Source of the DNA: CAJXZP01 sp041563475
Lineage (GTDB): Bacteria; Bacteroidota; Bacteroidia; Flavobacteriales_G; Salibacteraceae
DNA: 26,986 bases
Reading direction: 5' to 3'
NCBI GenBank assembly: GCA_041563475.1
Contig: JBFFMY010000037.1
Location: forward strand, 1 to 26,986
The notes under the pieces are model-generated. The model had not been told where the DNA came from. It was given only the letters and a program-made list of their open reading frames with translations, and made no database searches. Shown in pieces: positions 1-8,076 of the stretch. A program made the translations under genes and the position numbers. How positions within the stretch are numbered: the first letter of the stretch is position 1; every line of letters begins with the position of its first letter.

Positions 1-1255
1 AAAAGAAATCAGCATCGCCAAGTTTCCATCGTAACATGTGGAGTAACAACCCTCCCTTATCATAGGTTAAACGAGAGCTAAATAATCGTCCTAAATTGAG
101 GGTATCGGTTACAAAAACACTTCCACCTAGCTGACTTCTAACACTAGCTATTTTACCCGTTTTCCAGGCGTTCCAACTCGATTTAGGCTTAAGGTTTTCA
201 ATTGCCAAACCAGTTAAGTAGGTAGCAAACCCTTCATTTAGCCATAATTCTGCCCATGATTCACACGTTACTAAATCCCCAAACCATTGATGGGCTAATT
301 CATGCGCCATTAAATCATCCCCAAAAAAACCCATGGTAGACATTGTTTGATGCTCCATACCCCCTCCAATTTGTGTTTGAGCATGTCCATATTTTTCTGT
401 CATAAATGGGTAAGGAATAAAAAGCGAATCGAACACTCGAAACATGGGTATAATTCTAGGAATCGTAGCCTCTGCATAAAAAAGGTCTTCTGGATATACG
501 TAATTTAAAACAGGAAAGGAATCCAATCCAACATGCACATACTCCGTAAATTCTACATAATTGGTGACCGCTAATGAAACTAAATATGTGGTTACCGGAA
601 AACGATGCTGCCAGTGGTAAATAACATCCGTACCCACAGTATCAACAGATTGTAATAATCCAAGCGACCCAGCCATGTTTCCAAGTGAAGTTGTAATGTT
701 AATGTCCATAGAGTCAATTTTATCGTTCAAGCTATTCTTACATGGCCACCATTCAGACGCCCCATAAGGCTCCGAGATTGTCCAAACTTCATTAATTCCA
801 GCGCCATGCGTATCTGTTTCAAATGATCCTGACGGAATACCATGATAGTAAATAGTTATAGAATCGGATTCCCCAAGATTAAGTGTACTTGGAAGATGAA
901 TCACCACCGTATTATCATTTGGACGAATAGCTACAATTTGAACCCCATGATACACCACAGAATCTACATCTAAATCGTCACTCATATCAAAATACAAGTT
1001 GCTTATTTGAGATTGACTAACTTCAAAATTGGTTTTAACATCCCCGGCTATCATACCATCACCAGGGTAAACCGTCCAGTTTACCTCATGGTAGTGTACA
1101 TCAATACTGTCGGATAAAGTTGCTACTTTTCCCTGAAGCTTCCCGGCATGCTGCATTTCGGATTTAACCAAAGCATCTGTTTTGGATCTATCTACATATT
1201 GTCCGAAAACGGAAACACTTGATAATAAAACGGTGAGTGTAATAAAGAACTTCAT
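1..1255 (-). CDS. M1 family metallo-aminopeptidase, secreted (partial, C-terminus off window)
   Basis: I translated this strand by hand. The frame is open from an ATG at 1255 to the left edge (418 codons), so the C-terminal part is missing. Residues 1-19 form a signal peptide ending FGQ, implying export. An N-terminal beta domain is followed by the M1 peptidase hallmarks: substrate-binding GGGMEH (298-302 region), zinc motif HELAH (318-322), the third zinc ligand Glu341 in LNEGFA, and a likely catalytic Tyr398 (TYDKGG). M1 enzymes remove N-terminal residues from peptides. Here it would act in the periplasm or outside the cell on scavenged peptides. The usual GxMEN exopeptidase motif reads GGMEH. 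The gene is divergent from the CvfB-like gene. The family call is firm; the exact substrate is unknown, and I cannot tell whether a T9SS domain follows. Confidence 0.93.
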   Translation of the reverse strand, partial: MKFFITLTVLLSSVSVFGQYVDRSKTDALVKSEMQHAGKLQGKVATLSDSIDVHYHEVNWTVYPGDGMIAGDVKTNFEVSQSQISNLYFDMSDDLDVDSVVYHGVQIVAIRPNDNTVVIHLPSTLNLGESDSITIYYHGIPSGSFETDTHGAGINEVWTISEPYGASEWWPCKNSLNDKIDSMDINITTSLGNMAGSLGLLQSVDTVGTDVIYHWQHRFPVTTYLVSLAVTNYVEFTEYVHVGLDSFPVLNYVYPEDLFYAEATIPRIIPMFRVFDSLFIPYPFMTEKYGHAQTQIGGGMEHQTMSTMGFFGDDLMAHELAHQWFGDLVTCESWAELWLNEGFATYLTGLAIENLKPKSSWNAWKTGKIASVRSQLGGSVFVTDTLNLGRLFSSRLTYDKGGLLLHMLRWKLGDADFF

Positions 1256-1385
1256 AGAAAAATTTAGTGAAAGTAATAGAAAGTGTAAACTTACGTCATC
1301 AATAGGATTGCATCAAATAGAATTAAGCGTTAACATTTATTTATTTCTTAATGGTTTCAACCTTTATGAAATAGCTTAGTACCCT

Positions 1386-1393
1386 TATCTTTG
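1386..1393 (+). promoter_or_regulatory. Bacteroidota -7 promoter element for the CvfB-like gene
   Basis: TATCTTTG matches the TAnnTTTG consensus exactly and lies 16 bases before the ATG at 1410, giving a 5' leader of only about 10-12 bases. No convincing -33 TTG is at the right spacing. Confidence 0.55.
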
Positions 1394-1409
1394 CCCAAAT
1401 TATCAAACC

Positions 1410-2303
1410 ATGGAATTAGGAGAAGTCAACAAATTACACATTCTTAGATTTAGAAGTAATGGGTGCTATTTAGGAGAATTTGAAGGTGACCCAAGTACCA
1501 TAACAGATGACGTTGACCCCTCTGAAAACCCATTTGGTGAAGGTGTTCTTTTACCGCAACGCTATGTTACGGAAAATATGAAATTGGGCGATGAAGTAAG
1601 TGTTTTCATATACACGGATTCAGAAGATAGAATTGTTGCTACAACCGAACACCCCAAAATTAAGCTGCATGAATTCGCTCCACTTAAAGTAAAGTCAGTC
1701 ACCGCAGTGGGAGCCTTTTTAGATTGGGGGTTGCAAAAAGATTTATTCGTTCCTTATGCAGAACAAGCAAAGAGATTGGAAGAAGGAAATATTAATGTAG
1801 TTTTCCTTTATTTAGATTCTGAAACGCAACGCTTAGTGGGCACTACAAAGATTGATAATGTAGTGGATAACGAAGAAATATTAGTAGAAGAAAAACAAGA
1901 AGTGAAATTGCTTATCTATAAAGAAACACCTCTTGGTTTCAAAGCAATTATCAATGATGAAAATGTCGGCTTGTTGTACAGAACTGAACTTACCCAATCT
2001 GTAAGTATTGGAGAATATGTAAACGGTTACATAAAAAAAATAAGAGAAGATGGTAAAATTGACTTATCCCTAAATATTCAAGGAGTTGAAGTAATTGAAC
2101 CAAGTGCAAAAGAGCTTCTTTTAAAAATTCAAGCCGAAAAGGGATTTGTTCCGTTTACAGATAAATCTGATCCCCAAGAAATTCGAAATTATTTCAAAAT
2201 GAGTAAAAAAACCTTCAAAAAGGCTGTTGGCTTTTTATATAAGGAGCGACTCATTGAAATTAAACCAGACGGCCTCTATTTAGTGGTGGATGAAATTGAT
2301 TAA
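1410..2303 (+). CDS. CvfB-type S1 RNA-binding protein
   Basis: The 297-residue product matches the length and layout of the CvfB/YitL family: tandem S1-like OB folds, then a C-terminal winged helix. Residues about 4-80 form the first S1-like unit. Residues about 85-150 form a second, with the S1-typical stretch VGAFLDWGLQKDLFVP. Residues about 160-225 form a third (VGLLYRTEL, then a GYIKKIREDGKIDLSL segment). Residues about 231-293 are the winged helix. CvfB of Staphylococcus aureus binds RNA and affects virulence-factor expression; the role in Bacteroidota is not established, so RNA binding is the safe statement. The protein is cytoplasmic, with no signal peptide. The ATG at 1410 is preceded by a near-perfect promoter element and no obvious Shine-Dalgarno. 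Confidence 0.85.
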   Translation: MELGEVNKLHILRFRSNGCYLGEFEGDPSTITDDVDPSENPFGEGVLLPQRYVTENMKLGDEVSVFIYTDSEDRIVATTEHPKIKLHEFAPLKVKSVTAVGAFLDWGLQKDLFVPYAEQAKRLEEGNINVVFLYLDSETQRLVGTTKIDNVVDNEEILVEEKQEVKLLIYKETPLGFKAIINDENVGLLYRTELTQSVSIGEYVNGYIKKIREDGKIDLSLNIQGVEVIEPSAKELLLKIQAEKGFVPFTDKSDPQEIRNYFKMSKKTFKKAVGFLYKERLIEIKPDGLYLVVDEID

Positions 2304-2345
2304 GCAATTTTTCGTAATAATCATTTTTTGTCATCCTACAAGGAG

Positions 2346-2353
2346 TACATTTG
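2346..2353 (+). promoter_or_regulatory. Bacteroidota -7 promoter element for the outer-membrane protein gene
   Basis: TACATTTG matches TAnnTTTG and lies 20 bases before the ATG at 2374. TTTG at 2327-2330 may serve as the -33 element, though the 15-base spacer is short. This element supports the downstream start over the ATG at 2290. Confidence 0.55.
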
Positions 2354-2373
2354 CCTTCTTTTTTTTAAAAACA

Positions 2374-3201
2374 ATGAGGTTCAATTACTTTCTTTTCGGA
2401 TTATTTTTCATTTCTATTGGGGCAACAGCACAAAAGGGATGGAATCAAGACTACAGCAAGAAAAATCACTTTTACGGATACTGGGGATATAATCTATCTG
2501 AATATTCAAAATCTGACATTTCATTTAAAGGGGATGATTACAATTTTACATTGTATGATGTTACAGCCTATGACCGACCAACCCCCTTTTCTTTTAACGT
2601 ATATTTTAATCCCTCCACTATTTCAATTCCACAATGGAATTTACGGTTTGGTTACTTTTTCTCGAATCGATGGAGTATTTCTTTGGGAACAGACCATATG
2701 AAATACGTGATGAAGCAAAATCAAACATCCCCAATTGAAGGATATATAAATATTGCTGGAGGAGAAGATAATAAAATATATAACCGAGAACCAAAATTGC
2801 TTACAGAGGAATTTTTAAAATTTGAGCATACCGATGGATTAAACTATGGAAGTATTGAAGTAGAGTACCATGGCAACATTTATACTTTTAATGAGAAGCA
2901 TAGCATAAATTATTACGTTGGTCCTGGGGTGGGTTTACTGGTGCCTAGAACTAATATAACGTTAATGGAATACCCGAGATATGACGAATTTCATGTAGCG
3001 GGTTTTGGACTTTCTGGAAAAGTCGGTGTTGATTTTGTTTTATGGAAACATTTGATGTTAAATGCAGAATGGAAAAATGGGTACATTAATATGTCCGACA
3101 TTCTAACAACTGGTGATAATCCAACCGATAGAGCCAATCAAATCTTTTGGTTCACCGAATTTACTTGGACTATTGGGTTTATTCTAGATTTCTCGAAATA
3201 G
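2374..3201 (+). CDS. outer-membrane beta-barrel protein, uncharacterised
   Basis: The open frame begins at 2290, inside the end of the CvfB-like gene. The ATG at 2374 is preferred because it starts a clean signal peptide (MRFNYFLFGLFFISIGATAQ) and follows a promoter element. The mature protein (about 255 residues) is rich in aromatic residues in alternating patterns and ends in an aromatic-rich strand (FTWTIGFILDFSK), as expected for an outer-membrane barrel. Strand-like segments include WNLRFGYFFSNRWSISLG, YYVGPGVGLLVP and MLNAEWKNGYINM. I do not recognise a specific family or ligand. It is convergent with the AI-2E permease gene, with 22 bases between the stops. A structural or transport role in the outer membrane is inferred only. 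Confidence 0.75.
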   Translation: MRFNYFLFGLFFISIGATAQKGWNQDYSKKNHFYGYWGYNLSEYSKSDISFKGDDYNFTLYDVTAYDRPTPFSFNVYFNPSTISIPQWNLRFGYFFSNRWSISLGTDHMKYVMKQNQTSPIEGYINIAGGEDNKIYNREPKLLTEEFLKFEHTDGLNYGSIEVEYHGNIYTFNEKHSINYYVGPGVGLLVPRTNITLMEYPRYDEFHVAGFGLSGKVGVDFVLWKHLMLNAEWKNGYINMSDILTTGDNPTDRANQIFWFTEFTWTIGFILDFSK

Positions 3202-3223
3202 TCCTTCCACGGATAAGATTTTA

Positions 3224-4300
3224 CTACTCATTTAATGGTGAATATACCAAAGCCATAACTACTTTATATGTTATAGCTAAAACAACAGCACCTACGAATA
3301 GACCAATTATCCCTAAAGCCAAAAACCCACCTATAGCGCCCATAAACATTACCACCATTGGAATTGGAGAACCTCGTCCTAACAAAATAGGTTTCAAAAC
3401 ATTATCTGAAGCACTACCAATAAATGTCCAAATTGAAAAAATAATGGCCATTGTTAACGAAACAGATTCCATATTGAATACATAAATTATTATCGGTAAT
3501 CCTATGACCAATACAGGCAACTGAATCATCGCTAAAATAAGCACCAGAATTGTTAAAATAGAGGTTCCAGGTAATCCTATTGCATAAAACCCAATCCATA
3601 AAAAAGCAGCCTGAATAACTGCTGTTCCAACTATACCTTGAACAACTCCCGTAATTGTTCCTTTTGATAATTCAACAAAATTTTCTCCATTCTTTCCTAA
3701 AATGGTTTTGAAAACCTGTTCTGCAACCTTTTTACCTTCCTCCGCATAATTAAATAATACCCCCGCAATAATTACAGCAAAAATGAATTGAAATACAAAA
3801 CCCACAACACTACCAGCAAAAGAAAGCAATGAAGGAACGAAATCAACAATTAAGGGACGAACCTTCTCCAATAAAAAAGAAATATTATTAGATGAACTTT
3901 CCCATAAATTATACACATTTTCTCCAATTACTGGCCATTCCTTAACAGTTTCAGAAGGAGCAGGTATTTGTATTGCATCAATATCGACAGTATTTGAAAA
4001 ATTCTCAATCGCATCCACAAAATTTATAATCAGCAGTGTAAAAGGAACAACTAAAACCGCAATGGCTACCAAAACTAAAATAATTGAGGCCCACTTATTA
4101 TTACCTTTAAGTAGTGTCGCAAGTTTTTTAAATAATGGAAAGACCCCAATGCTTATTATTATCCCCCAAACAAGTATCATTAAAAATGGGGAAATAATAA
4201 GAAAGCTAAAAACCAGCAAAATGGCAATAAAAGCTAATCTTAATCCTACAAATAAGGAGGTGTGGGTTAATTTTTCAAGTTGTTGTCCATCGGAATCCAT
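3224..4300 (-). CDS. AI-2E (PerM/YdiK) family transporter
   Basis: This is a 358-residue polytopic membrane protein with about eight hydrophobic segments, grouped as two N-terminal helices, a periplasmic/soluble insert (about 95-145), then six helices. That is the arrangement of the AI-2E family transporter (PerM) superfamily. Typical segments are the early FLIISPFLMILVWGIIISIGVFPLFKKL, the central GVVQGIVGTAVIQAAFLWIGFYAIGLPG and the C-terminal GAIGGFLALGIIGLFVGAVVLAITY. Members export AI-2 or other small solutes, or act in Na+/H+ exchange; substrate assignments differ within the family and cannot be decided here. It has its own promoter element and no gene partner on its strand. The length is normal for the family. 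Confidence 0.88.
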   Translation of the reverse strand: MDSDGQQLEKLTHTSLFVGLRLAFIAILLVFSFLIISPFLMILVWGIIISIGVFPLFKKLATLLKGNNKWASIILVLVAIAVLVVPFTLLIINFVDAIENFSNTVDIDAIQIPAPSETVKEWPVIGENVYNLWESSSNNISFLLEKVRPLIVDFVPSLLSFAGSVVGFVFQFIFAVIIAGVLFNYAEEGKKVAEQVFKTILGKNGENFVELSKGTITGVVQGIVGTAVIQAAFLWIGFYAIGLPGTSILTILVLILAMIQLPVLVIGLPIIIYVFNMESVSLTMAIIFSIWTFIGSASDNVLKPILLGRGSPIPMVVMFMGAIGGFLALGIIGLFVGAVVLAITYKVVMALVYSPLNE

Positions 4301-4338
4301 GCTGTAGTGAAGATTTAAAATTAATACTGTACACCTTT

Positions 4339-4346
4339 CAAATATA
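4339..4346 (-). promoter_or_regulatory. promoter of the AI-2E family gene
   Basis: Read on the minus strand this is TATATTTG, an exact TAnnTTTG match. On the same strand a TTTG (plus-strand CAAA at 4369-4372) lies 22 bases upstream, a spacing within the range known for Flavobacterium promoters. The leader to the ATG at 4300 would be about 35 bases. Confidence 0.6.
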
Positions 4347-4388
4347 CAATTTGCTAATTATACGACACCAAAATATTACTGTTTACGG

Positions 4389-4396
4389 TACTTTTG
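4389..4396 (+). promoter_or_regulatory. promoter element immediately before truC-like start (leaderless transcript likely)
   Basis: TACTTTTG matches TAnnTTTG. Only four bases (GGAA) separate it from the ATG at 4401, so transcription would begin at or next to the start codon. The start codon itself is well supported because the protein aligns with the TruC N-terminus from residue 1. Confidence 0.5.
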
Positions 4397-4400
4397 GGAA

Positions 4401-5084
4401 ATGCAATTAGACATACTTTTTGAGGACCAATATTTAGTCGCAATTAATAAACCGCATGGTTTATTAGTTCATAGAAGCAGTATTGCCACAAATACGGATG
4501 AATATGCTTTACAATTTTTAAGAAATCAACTACATCAAAAAGTATATCCAGTTCATCGGTTGGATAGAAAAACAAGCGGTGTTCTTTTGTTTGCCTTATC
4601 TCCTGAGATTAACTCAATCATGCAAAAGCAATTTGCGGAAAATAAAATAGATAAAACGTATTTAGCAATCGTTAGAGGGTATGCTCCGGATAATGGAATT
4701 ATTGATTATGATCTCACCAATGAAAAAGGGAAAACCCAAAAGGCAGTTACCACTTTCCATACCATTGGAAAAACAGAAATCAATCTTGCGCACGGAAAGT
4801 TCTCTACTTCTCGATATTCCTTGGTAGAAATAGAACCCCAAACCGGACGATTTCATCAAATCAGAAAGCATTTTGCTCACCTGCGCCACCCCATAATTGG
4901 TGATCGGCCGCATGGGTGTAATAAACAAAACAAACTCTTTAAACAGAATTGGAATATGGTTACCATGATGCTACATGCTAAACAATTAAAATTCAATCAT
5001 CCAGTAACTAATGAACCCATGTTAATTAATGCTCCTTTTCACAAAGAGTTTTCTCAAACTATGGAATTATTAGAATTTAATTAA
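4401..5084 (+). CDS. truC: TruC-like tRNA/RNA pseudouridine synthase (RluA family)
   Basis: The 227-residue protein opens with the RluA-family strand ILFEDQYLVAINKP. It carries the catalytic motif HRLDRKTSG at 52-60, with Asp55 as the conserved nucleophile, and the second family motif PQTGRFHQIRKHFAHLRHPIIGD at 147-168. There is no S4 domain, and the compact length and sequence resemble TruC, which makes pseudouridine 65 in tRNA. Other RluA-type targets (rRNA) cannot be excluded, so the symbol is tentative. It acts in the cytoplasm. It is divergent from the AI-2E gene and has its own promoter element abutting the ATG. The next gene follows after 44 bases on the same strand and may be cotranscribed. 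Confidence 0.88.
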   Translation: MQLDILFEDQYLVAINKPHGLLVHRSSIATNTDEYALQFLRNQLHQKVYPVHRLDRKTSGVLLFALSPEINSIMQKQFAENKIDKTYLAIVRGYAPDNGIIDYDLTNEKGKTQKAVTTFHTIGKTEINLAHGKFSTSRYSLVEIEPQTGRFHQIRKHFAHLRHPIIGDRPHGCNKQNKLFKQNWNMVTMMLHAKQLKFNHPVTNEPMLINAPFHKEFSQTMELLEFN

Positions 5085-5128
5085 CGATAATTGCTATCCT
5101 GTAACTAAAGATAATTAAACTAAAAAGC

Positions 5129-5668
5129 ATGAAAAAATTCATCGTATTACTTTTGTTTTCTTCCTCCATTATCCTTCAAGCCCAAACCTTTAATGCAGGT
5201 GTTAGAATTCAATACACGCAAAATATGTATTGGGAAAATGGGATATCTGCCCAGTATTCCTTTAAGGATTTTGCCCCTAATAAATTATATCTCGGGTTTG
5301 ATTATGTAACGTCTAGACTTGGTTCTGCTCTGGGTACAAATGCACTTAAACAAGATAATTTCATATTTTCTGGGAGCTGGTTTTTTAATCATGATAAACC
5401 CTTTCATTTTGTAACTCGATTAAACGTAGGGTATTTTTATGCCAATATGGAATCGGAAATTTTTTCAGATGTCCCTAACACGGCTTTTCTTCTCTCTCCA
5501 GAAATAGGATTTAATTACACTTTTAATAATCTACCCTTATCCATTAATCTAGGCTCTGGATATTACATTGATTTTGCCAAAGAAGGATATTCTCCTGGCA
5601 CCCTTCAACCTTTATATTATCATTTAGACGTTTATTACTCCATCTTTAAAAACAAAAACAATGAATAA
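5129..5668 (+). CDS. small outer-membrane beta-barrel protein, uncharacterised
   Basis: The 179-residue protein has a signal peptide (MKKFIVLLLFSSSIILQAQ) followed by aromatic, alternating strands such as NKLYLGFDYVTSR, FHFVTRLNVGYFYANM, LSINLGSGYYIDF and the final YYHLDVYYSIFKN. This pattern suggests a small eight-strand outer-membrane barrel. I do not recognise a named family. Its stop overlaps the start of the lipoprotein hydrolase gene by eight bases, so the two are translationally coupled and probably function in the same compartment. No TAnnTTTG element directly precedes it, so it is probably transcribed from the truC-like promoter. Confidence 0.72.
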   Translation: MKKFIVLLLFSSSIILQAQTFNAGVRIQYTQNMYWENGISAQYSFKDFAPNKLYLGFDYVTSRLGSALGTNALKQDNFIFSGSWFFNHDKPFHFVTRLNVGYFYANMESEIFSDVPNTAFLLSPEIGFNYTFNNLPLSINLGSGYYIDFAKEGYSPGTLQPLYYHLDVYYSIFKNKNNE

Positions 5669-6599
5669 GTCTCTAGTTTATATAATTGCATTAATAGGAA
5701 TGAGTTTTGTGGGATGTGATAAACAACCAGACATTACGGATGATTTGTTAGATGGAGATGTGATTTTTGACGCATCCTTATATACTCCAGAGAATTTTTT
5801 GGTTTCTGCTAAATATCCCAATCCAAGCGCTGATGATTTAGATCGACACGTGATAATTGCTGCCCACGGTTATTCAGCAAGTACGTTTGAATGGCAAGAG
5901 TTTGCCGATTGGAGTGCTCAAAATCAGGAGAGGTATCGCGTTTCCCAAGTTTTACTTGGAGGTCATGGTAGAACCTATGAAGAATTCAAAAACTCATCTT
6001 GGGAAGATTGGAAATCCGCCATAACAGAAGAATACGAAAAACTAGAGGAATTGGGCTATACGAAAATAAGTTTCGTTGGTTCCTCCACTGGAGGTCCATT
6101 ATTTTTGGAACTTCTTTCTTCGGACTTTTTTAACTCCCATATCCATCCGAAAAACGTTTTTCTTATTGATCCCATTGTAGTGTCATCTGTTAAATTACAA
6201 TCTATTGCCGGTATTGTTGGTCCCATGCTTGGGTATATTGAAACCGAGCAAACAGCCGAAGAAAATAAATACTGGTACAGATTTAGACCACAAGAAACGG
6301 TAACTGAATTGAATACTTTAATGAAGATTGTTCGCAAAAAATTAGAACAAGGTTTTTCATTGCCTTCAGGAACTTATTTAAAATCTTATCATGCAAAAAA
6401 CGACCCGGTAGCAAGTTCTGCGAGTACCGTATTAATTTATAAAGGATTGAAAAACGATAACGGAACTGATATTGAAGTTGAAATAATGAATTCTGAAATT
6501 CATGTTTTTACGCGCTTAGCCCTGAGAGGTTCGGTTTCAACTTTGGAAAAGGAAAATCAAGAACATGCATTTATGGAAATGTCTATTCGATTAAACTAA
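5661..6599 (+). CDS. lipoprotein alpha/beta hydrolase (esterase-like)
   Basis: The N-terminus is a lipoprotein signal with lipobox FVGC (16-19), so Cys19 would be acylated and the enzyme membrane-anchored. The fold is alpha/beta hydrolase: an oxyanion-type AAHGYSAS at 67-74, nucleophile elbow GSSTG at 140-144 (Ser142), acid Asp248 in KNDPVAS and catalytic-His candidate His281 (SEIHVF). The complete triad suggests an active esterase, lipase or acyl hydrolase. The substrate is unknown. The cap region (about 175-240) is helical. The start overlaps the upstream outer-membrane protein gene by eight bases. The length (312) is normal for carboxylesterase-type members. Confidence 0.82.
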   Translation: MNKSLVYIIALIGMSFVGCDKQPDITDDLLDGDVIFDASLYTPENFLVSAKYPNPSADDLDRHVIIAAHGYSASTFEWQEFADWSAQNQERYRVSQVLLGGHGRTYEEFKNSSWEDWKSAITEEYEKLEELGYTKISFVGSSTGGPLFLELLSSDFFNSHIHPKNVFLIDPIVVSSVKLQSIAGIVGPMLGYIETEQTAEENKYWYRFRPQETVTELNTLMKIVRKKLEQGFSLPSGTYLKSYHAKNDPVASSASTVLIYKGLKNDNGTDIEVEIMNSEIHVFTRLALRGSVSTLEKENQEHAFMEMSIRLN

Positions 6600-6657
6600 A
6601 GGAGTAGAAACCACTCTATTTTAATGAGCTAATGTTTTTATAACTAGCAAGTACACT

Positions 6658-6665
6658 TATATTTG
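6658..6665 (+). promoter_or_regulatory. -7 promoter element for the IF-2-N-like gene
   Basis: TATATTTG is an exact TAnnTTTG match, 22 bases before the ATG at 6688. It marks the start of a new transcription unit after the hydrolase gene. Confidence 0.55.
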
Positions 6666-6687
6666 CAGCCTCCATACGCGCAAATTT

Positions 6688-7491
6688 ATGAGATTAGGTC
6701 AGCTCTCCAGAAAGGTTGAAATCAAACCATCGGAAATTTTATCATATTTAAAAAATGAATTTGATGTAGAACTAGGGAGTCATCTAAACACTAAGGTTGA
6801 TGATACTCTAGCCGAAAAGGTTATTGAAAACTTTTCAACCCAAAAGAAATTAGTTTCTTCCACGCCTATAAAAGAGGTTGTTACTGAAATTCCTCTTGAA
6901 CCTAAACCTTCAAAACAAAAAAAGGATAAACCCGAAATTCAAAACGAACCAGAAACTGAAATTGATATCAAAGAAGAAATTCTGAGTATGGAAGAAATGG
7001 ATGAAGATATTCGGTTAAATGCTGCAGTTATAAAAGCGCCAAAAATTGATCTTCCTGGCCCTACAGTAATAGGAAAAATAGACCTTCCACCCTCTCTTGA
7101 GGAACAAATGGTTGAAATAGATGGAGTGATGATGAGCAAAGCGGATCTTGCGCGAAGAAAAAAAGAAGAAAGAACTGCAAGAAAAGAAGCGAGACAAAAA
7201 ACGAATACACGTTCATCAAAAACTGTTAGAACTTCACGAATTAAAAGCGAAGAACAATTAGAGCAATTAAAAAGAGACCAAGAAGCCAGTGAATTAGCGA
7301 AGAAAATTGCAAGCAGGGAAAAAAGAATTGCGGCAAAGAAAAAAGAAGAAGCAAAGGCTAAACCCGTTAGAACCACTCCAAAGAAAAAGAAAAAACCAGT
7401 AAAAAAGAGGGTTATGGAAAGTGAACCAAAAGTGGTTATTCCAGTGCCAAAAACTTGGTATGGTAAATTATGGAAGTGGTTTAACACCTAA
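6688..7491 (+). CDS. IF-2 N-terminal-domain-like, highly charged protein
   Basis: Residues 1-48 (RLGQLSRKVEIKPSEILSYL and following) resemble the N-terminal domain of translation initiation factor IF-2, a small helical RNA/ribosome-associated module. Residues about 50-255 are low-complexity: an acidic part (E/D/P-rich to about 150), then strongly basic Lys/Arg-rich stretches likely to be long helix or disordered (KKKEEAKAK, PKKKKKPVKKR). The C-terminus ends in aromatic VPKTWYGKLWKWFNT, a possible membrane- or ligand-binding tip. The GTPase G domain of IF-2 is absent, so this is not IF-2. A nucleic-acid or ribosome-binding role is inferred from the composition. The function is unknown. Confidence 0.7.
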   Translation: MRLGQLSRKVEIKPSEILSYLKNEFDVELGSHLNTKVDDTLAEKVIENFSTQKKLVSSTPIKEVVTEIPLEPKPSKQKKDKPEIQNEPETEIDIKEEILSMEEMDEDIRLNAAVIKAPKIDLPGPTVIGKIDLPPSLEEQMVEIDGVMMSKADLARRKKEERTARKEARQKTNTRSSKTVRTSRIKSEEQLEQLKRDQEASELAKKIASREKRIAAKKKEEAKAKPVRTTPKKKKKPVKKRVMESEPKVVIPVPKTWYGKLWKWFNT

Positions 7492-7557
7492 TAACTAATG
7501 GTCAATAACGTGTGAAATGTATCCTAAAATAAGGGACTGTTATTTCCTTTAAAATTA

Positions 7558-7565
7558 TAATTTTG
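7558..7565 (+). promoter_or_regulatory. -7 promoter element for the small acidic protein gene
   Basis: TAATTTTG matches TAnnTTTG and lies 68 bases before the GTG at 7634, implying a 5' leader of about 60 bases. Confidence 0.4.
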
Positions 7566-7633
7566 GCCTTCCTAAGAAAATATATGCCGTAAGGTATAAA
7601 ATTGACAACAACGCATCAAAAAAACGATATATC

Positions 7634-8017
7634 GTGGTAAATAAAAAAGCACAAGAGTTAATCAACAAAATGCAACAAAGCATTACGGATAATGGAATCA
7701 ATGTGGAGCAATTAGTTTCTGATTTTAAGACATTAAGAGAATTTGCAATCGCAGAACAAATTCCCCGTTTAGTAAAATGTATTCGTCTTACGAATGAACA
7801 TTTGGAAGAATACGAAGGGTTTTTCATTCCTCAACCAGAAGATGAACTAGTAGATGAAGAAGGGGAAGTTATCGGTGTAGTTGAAGCAGCAAATGATAGT
7901 GACGATGAAAGTTTACATTATTTACTTTCAATTATGAGTGATGCGCATAACAAAATGAACTACGAAGAATTAAAAGAGTATAACTTGGCTTTGAAAGATT
8001 ACGCTGAGAATAATTAA
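7634..8017 (+). CDS. conserved small acidic helical protein, unknown function
   Basis: The 127-residue product is soluble and predicted mostly helical, with an acidic middle (PEDELVDEEGEV, NDSDDES). There is no signal peptide and no motif I recognise. Translation appears to begin at GTG 7634 (MVNKKAQELINKMQQ), because no in-frame ATG occurs between the promoter and this point. A tight terminator follows 18 bases after the stop. The coding nature is supported by the long open frame, by codon use like its neighbours and by flanking regulatory signals. It may be cotranscribed with the IF-2-N-like gene or expressed from its own promoter. No function is proposed. Confidence 0.75.
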   Translation: MVNKKAQELINKMQQSITDNGINVEQLVSDFKTLREFAIAEQIPRLVKCIRLTNEHLEEYEGFFIPQPEDELVDEEGEVIGVVEAANDSDDESLHYLLSIMSDAHNKMNYEELKEYNLALKDYAENN

Positions 8018-8034
8018 TTGAAACAAAATAAATC

Positions 8035-8068
8035 AAATCCCTTTTAGCTTTGCTTTAAGGGATTTTTT
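8035..8068 (+). terminator. intrinsic terminator after the small acidic protein gene
   Basis: A perfect 9-base inverted repeat (AAATCCCTT at 8035-8043 with AAGGGATTT at 8057-8065) can extend inward by AGC/GCT. It is followed by a T run, and sits between convergent genes. Confidence 0.8.
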
Positions 8069-8076
8069 ATGCCCAT

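Noticed and set aside
1182..1379. Short plus-strand frame across the aminopeptidase start
   Set aside because: It overlaps the N-terminus of the M1 aminopeptidase gene on the opposite strand and shows no protein-like features.
6939..7487. Antisense 182-residue open frame opposite the IF-2-N-like gene
   Set aside because: It is a Phe/Ser-rich mirror of Lys/Glu-rich codons (AAA and GAA read as TTT and TTC), with no domain or start signal. The plus-strand frame has a promoter element and a recognisable domain.
7555..7827. Minus-strand 90-residue frame
   Set aside because: It is antisense to the promoter and first half of the small acidic protein gene, with no recognisable domain.
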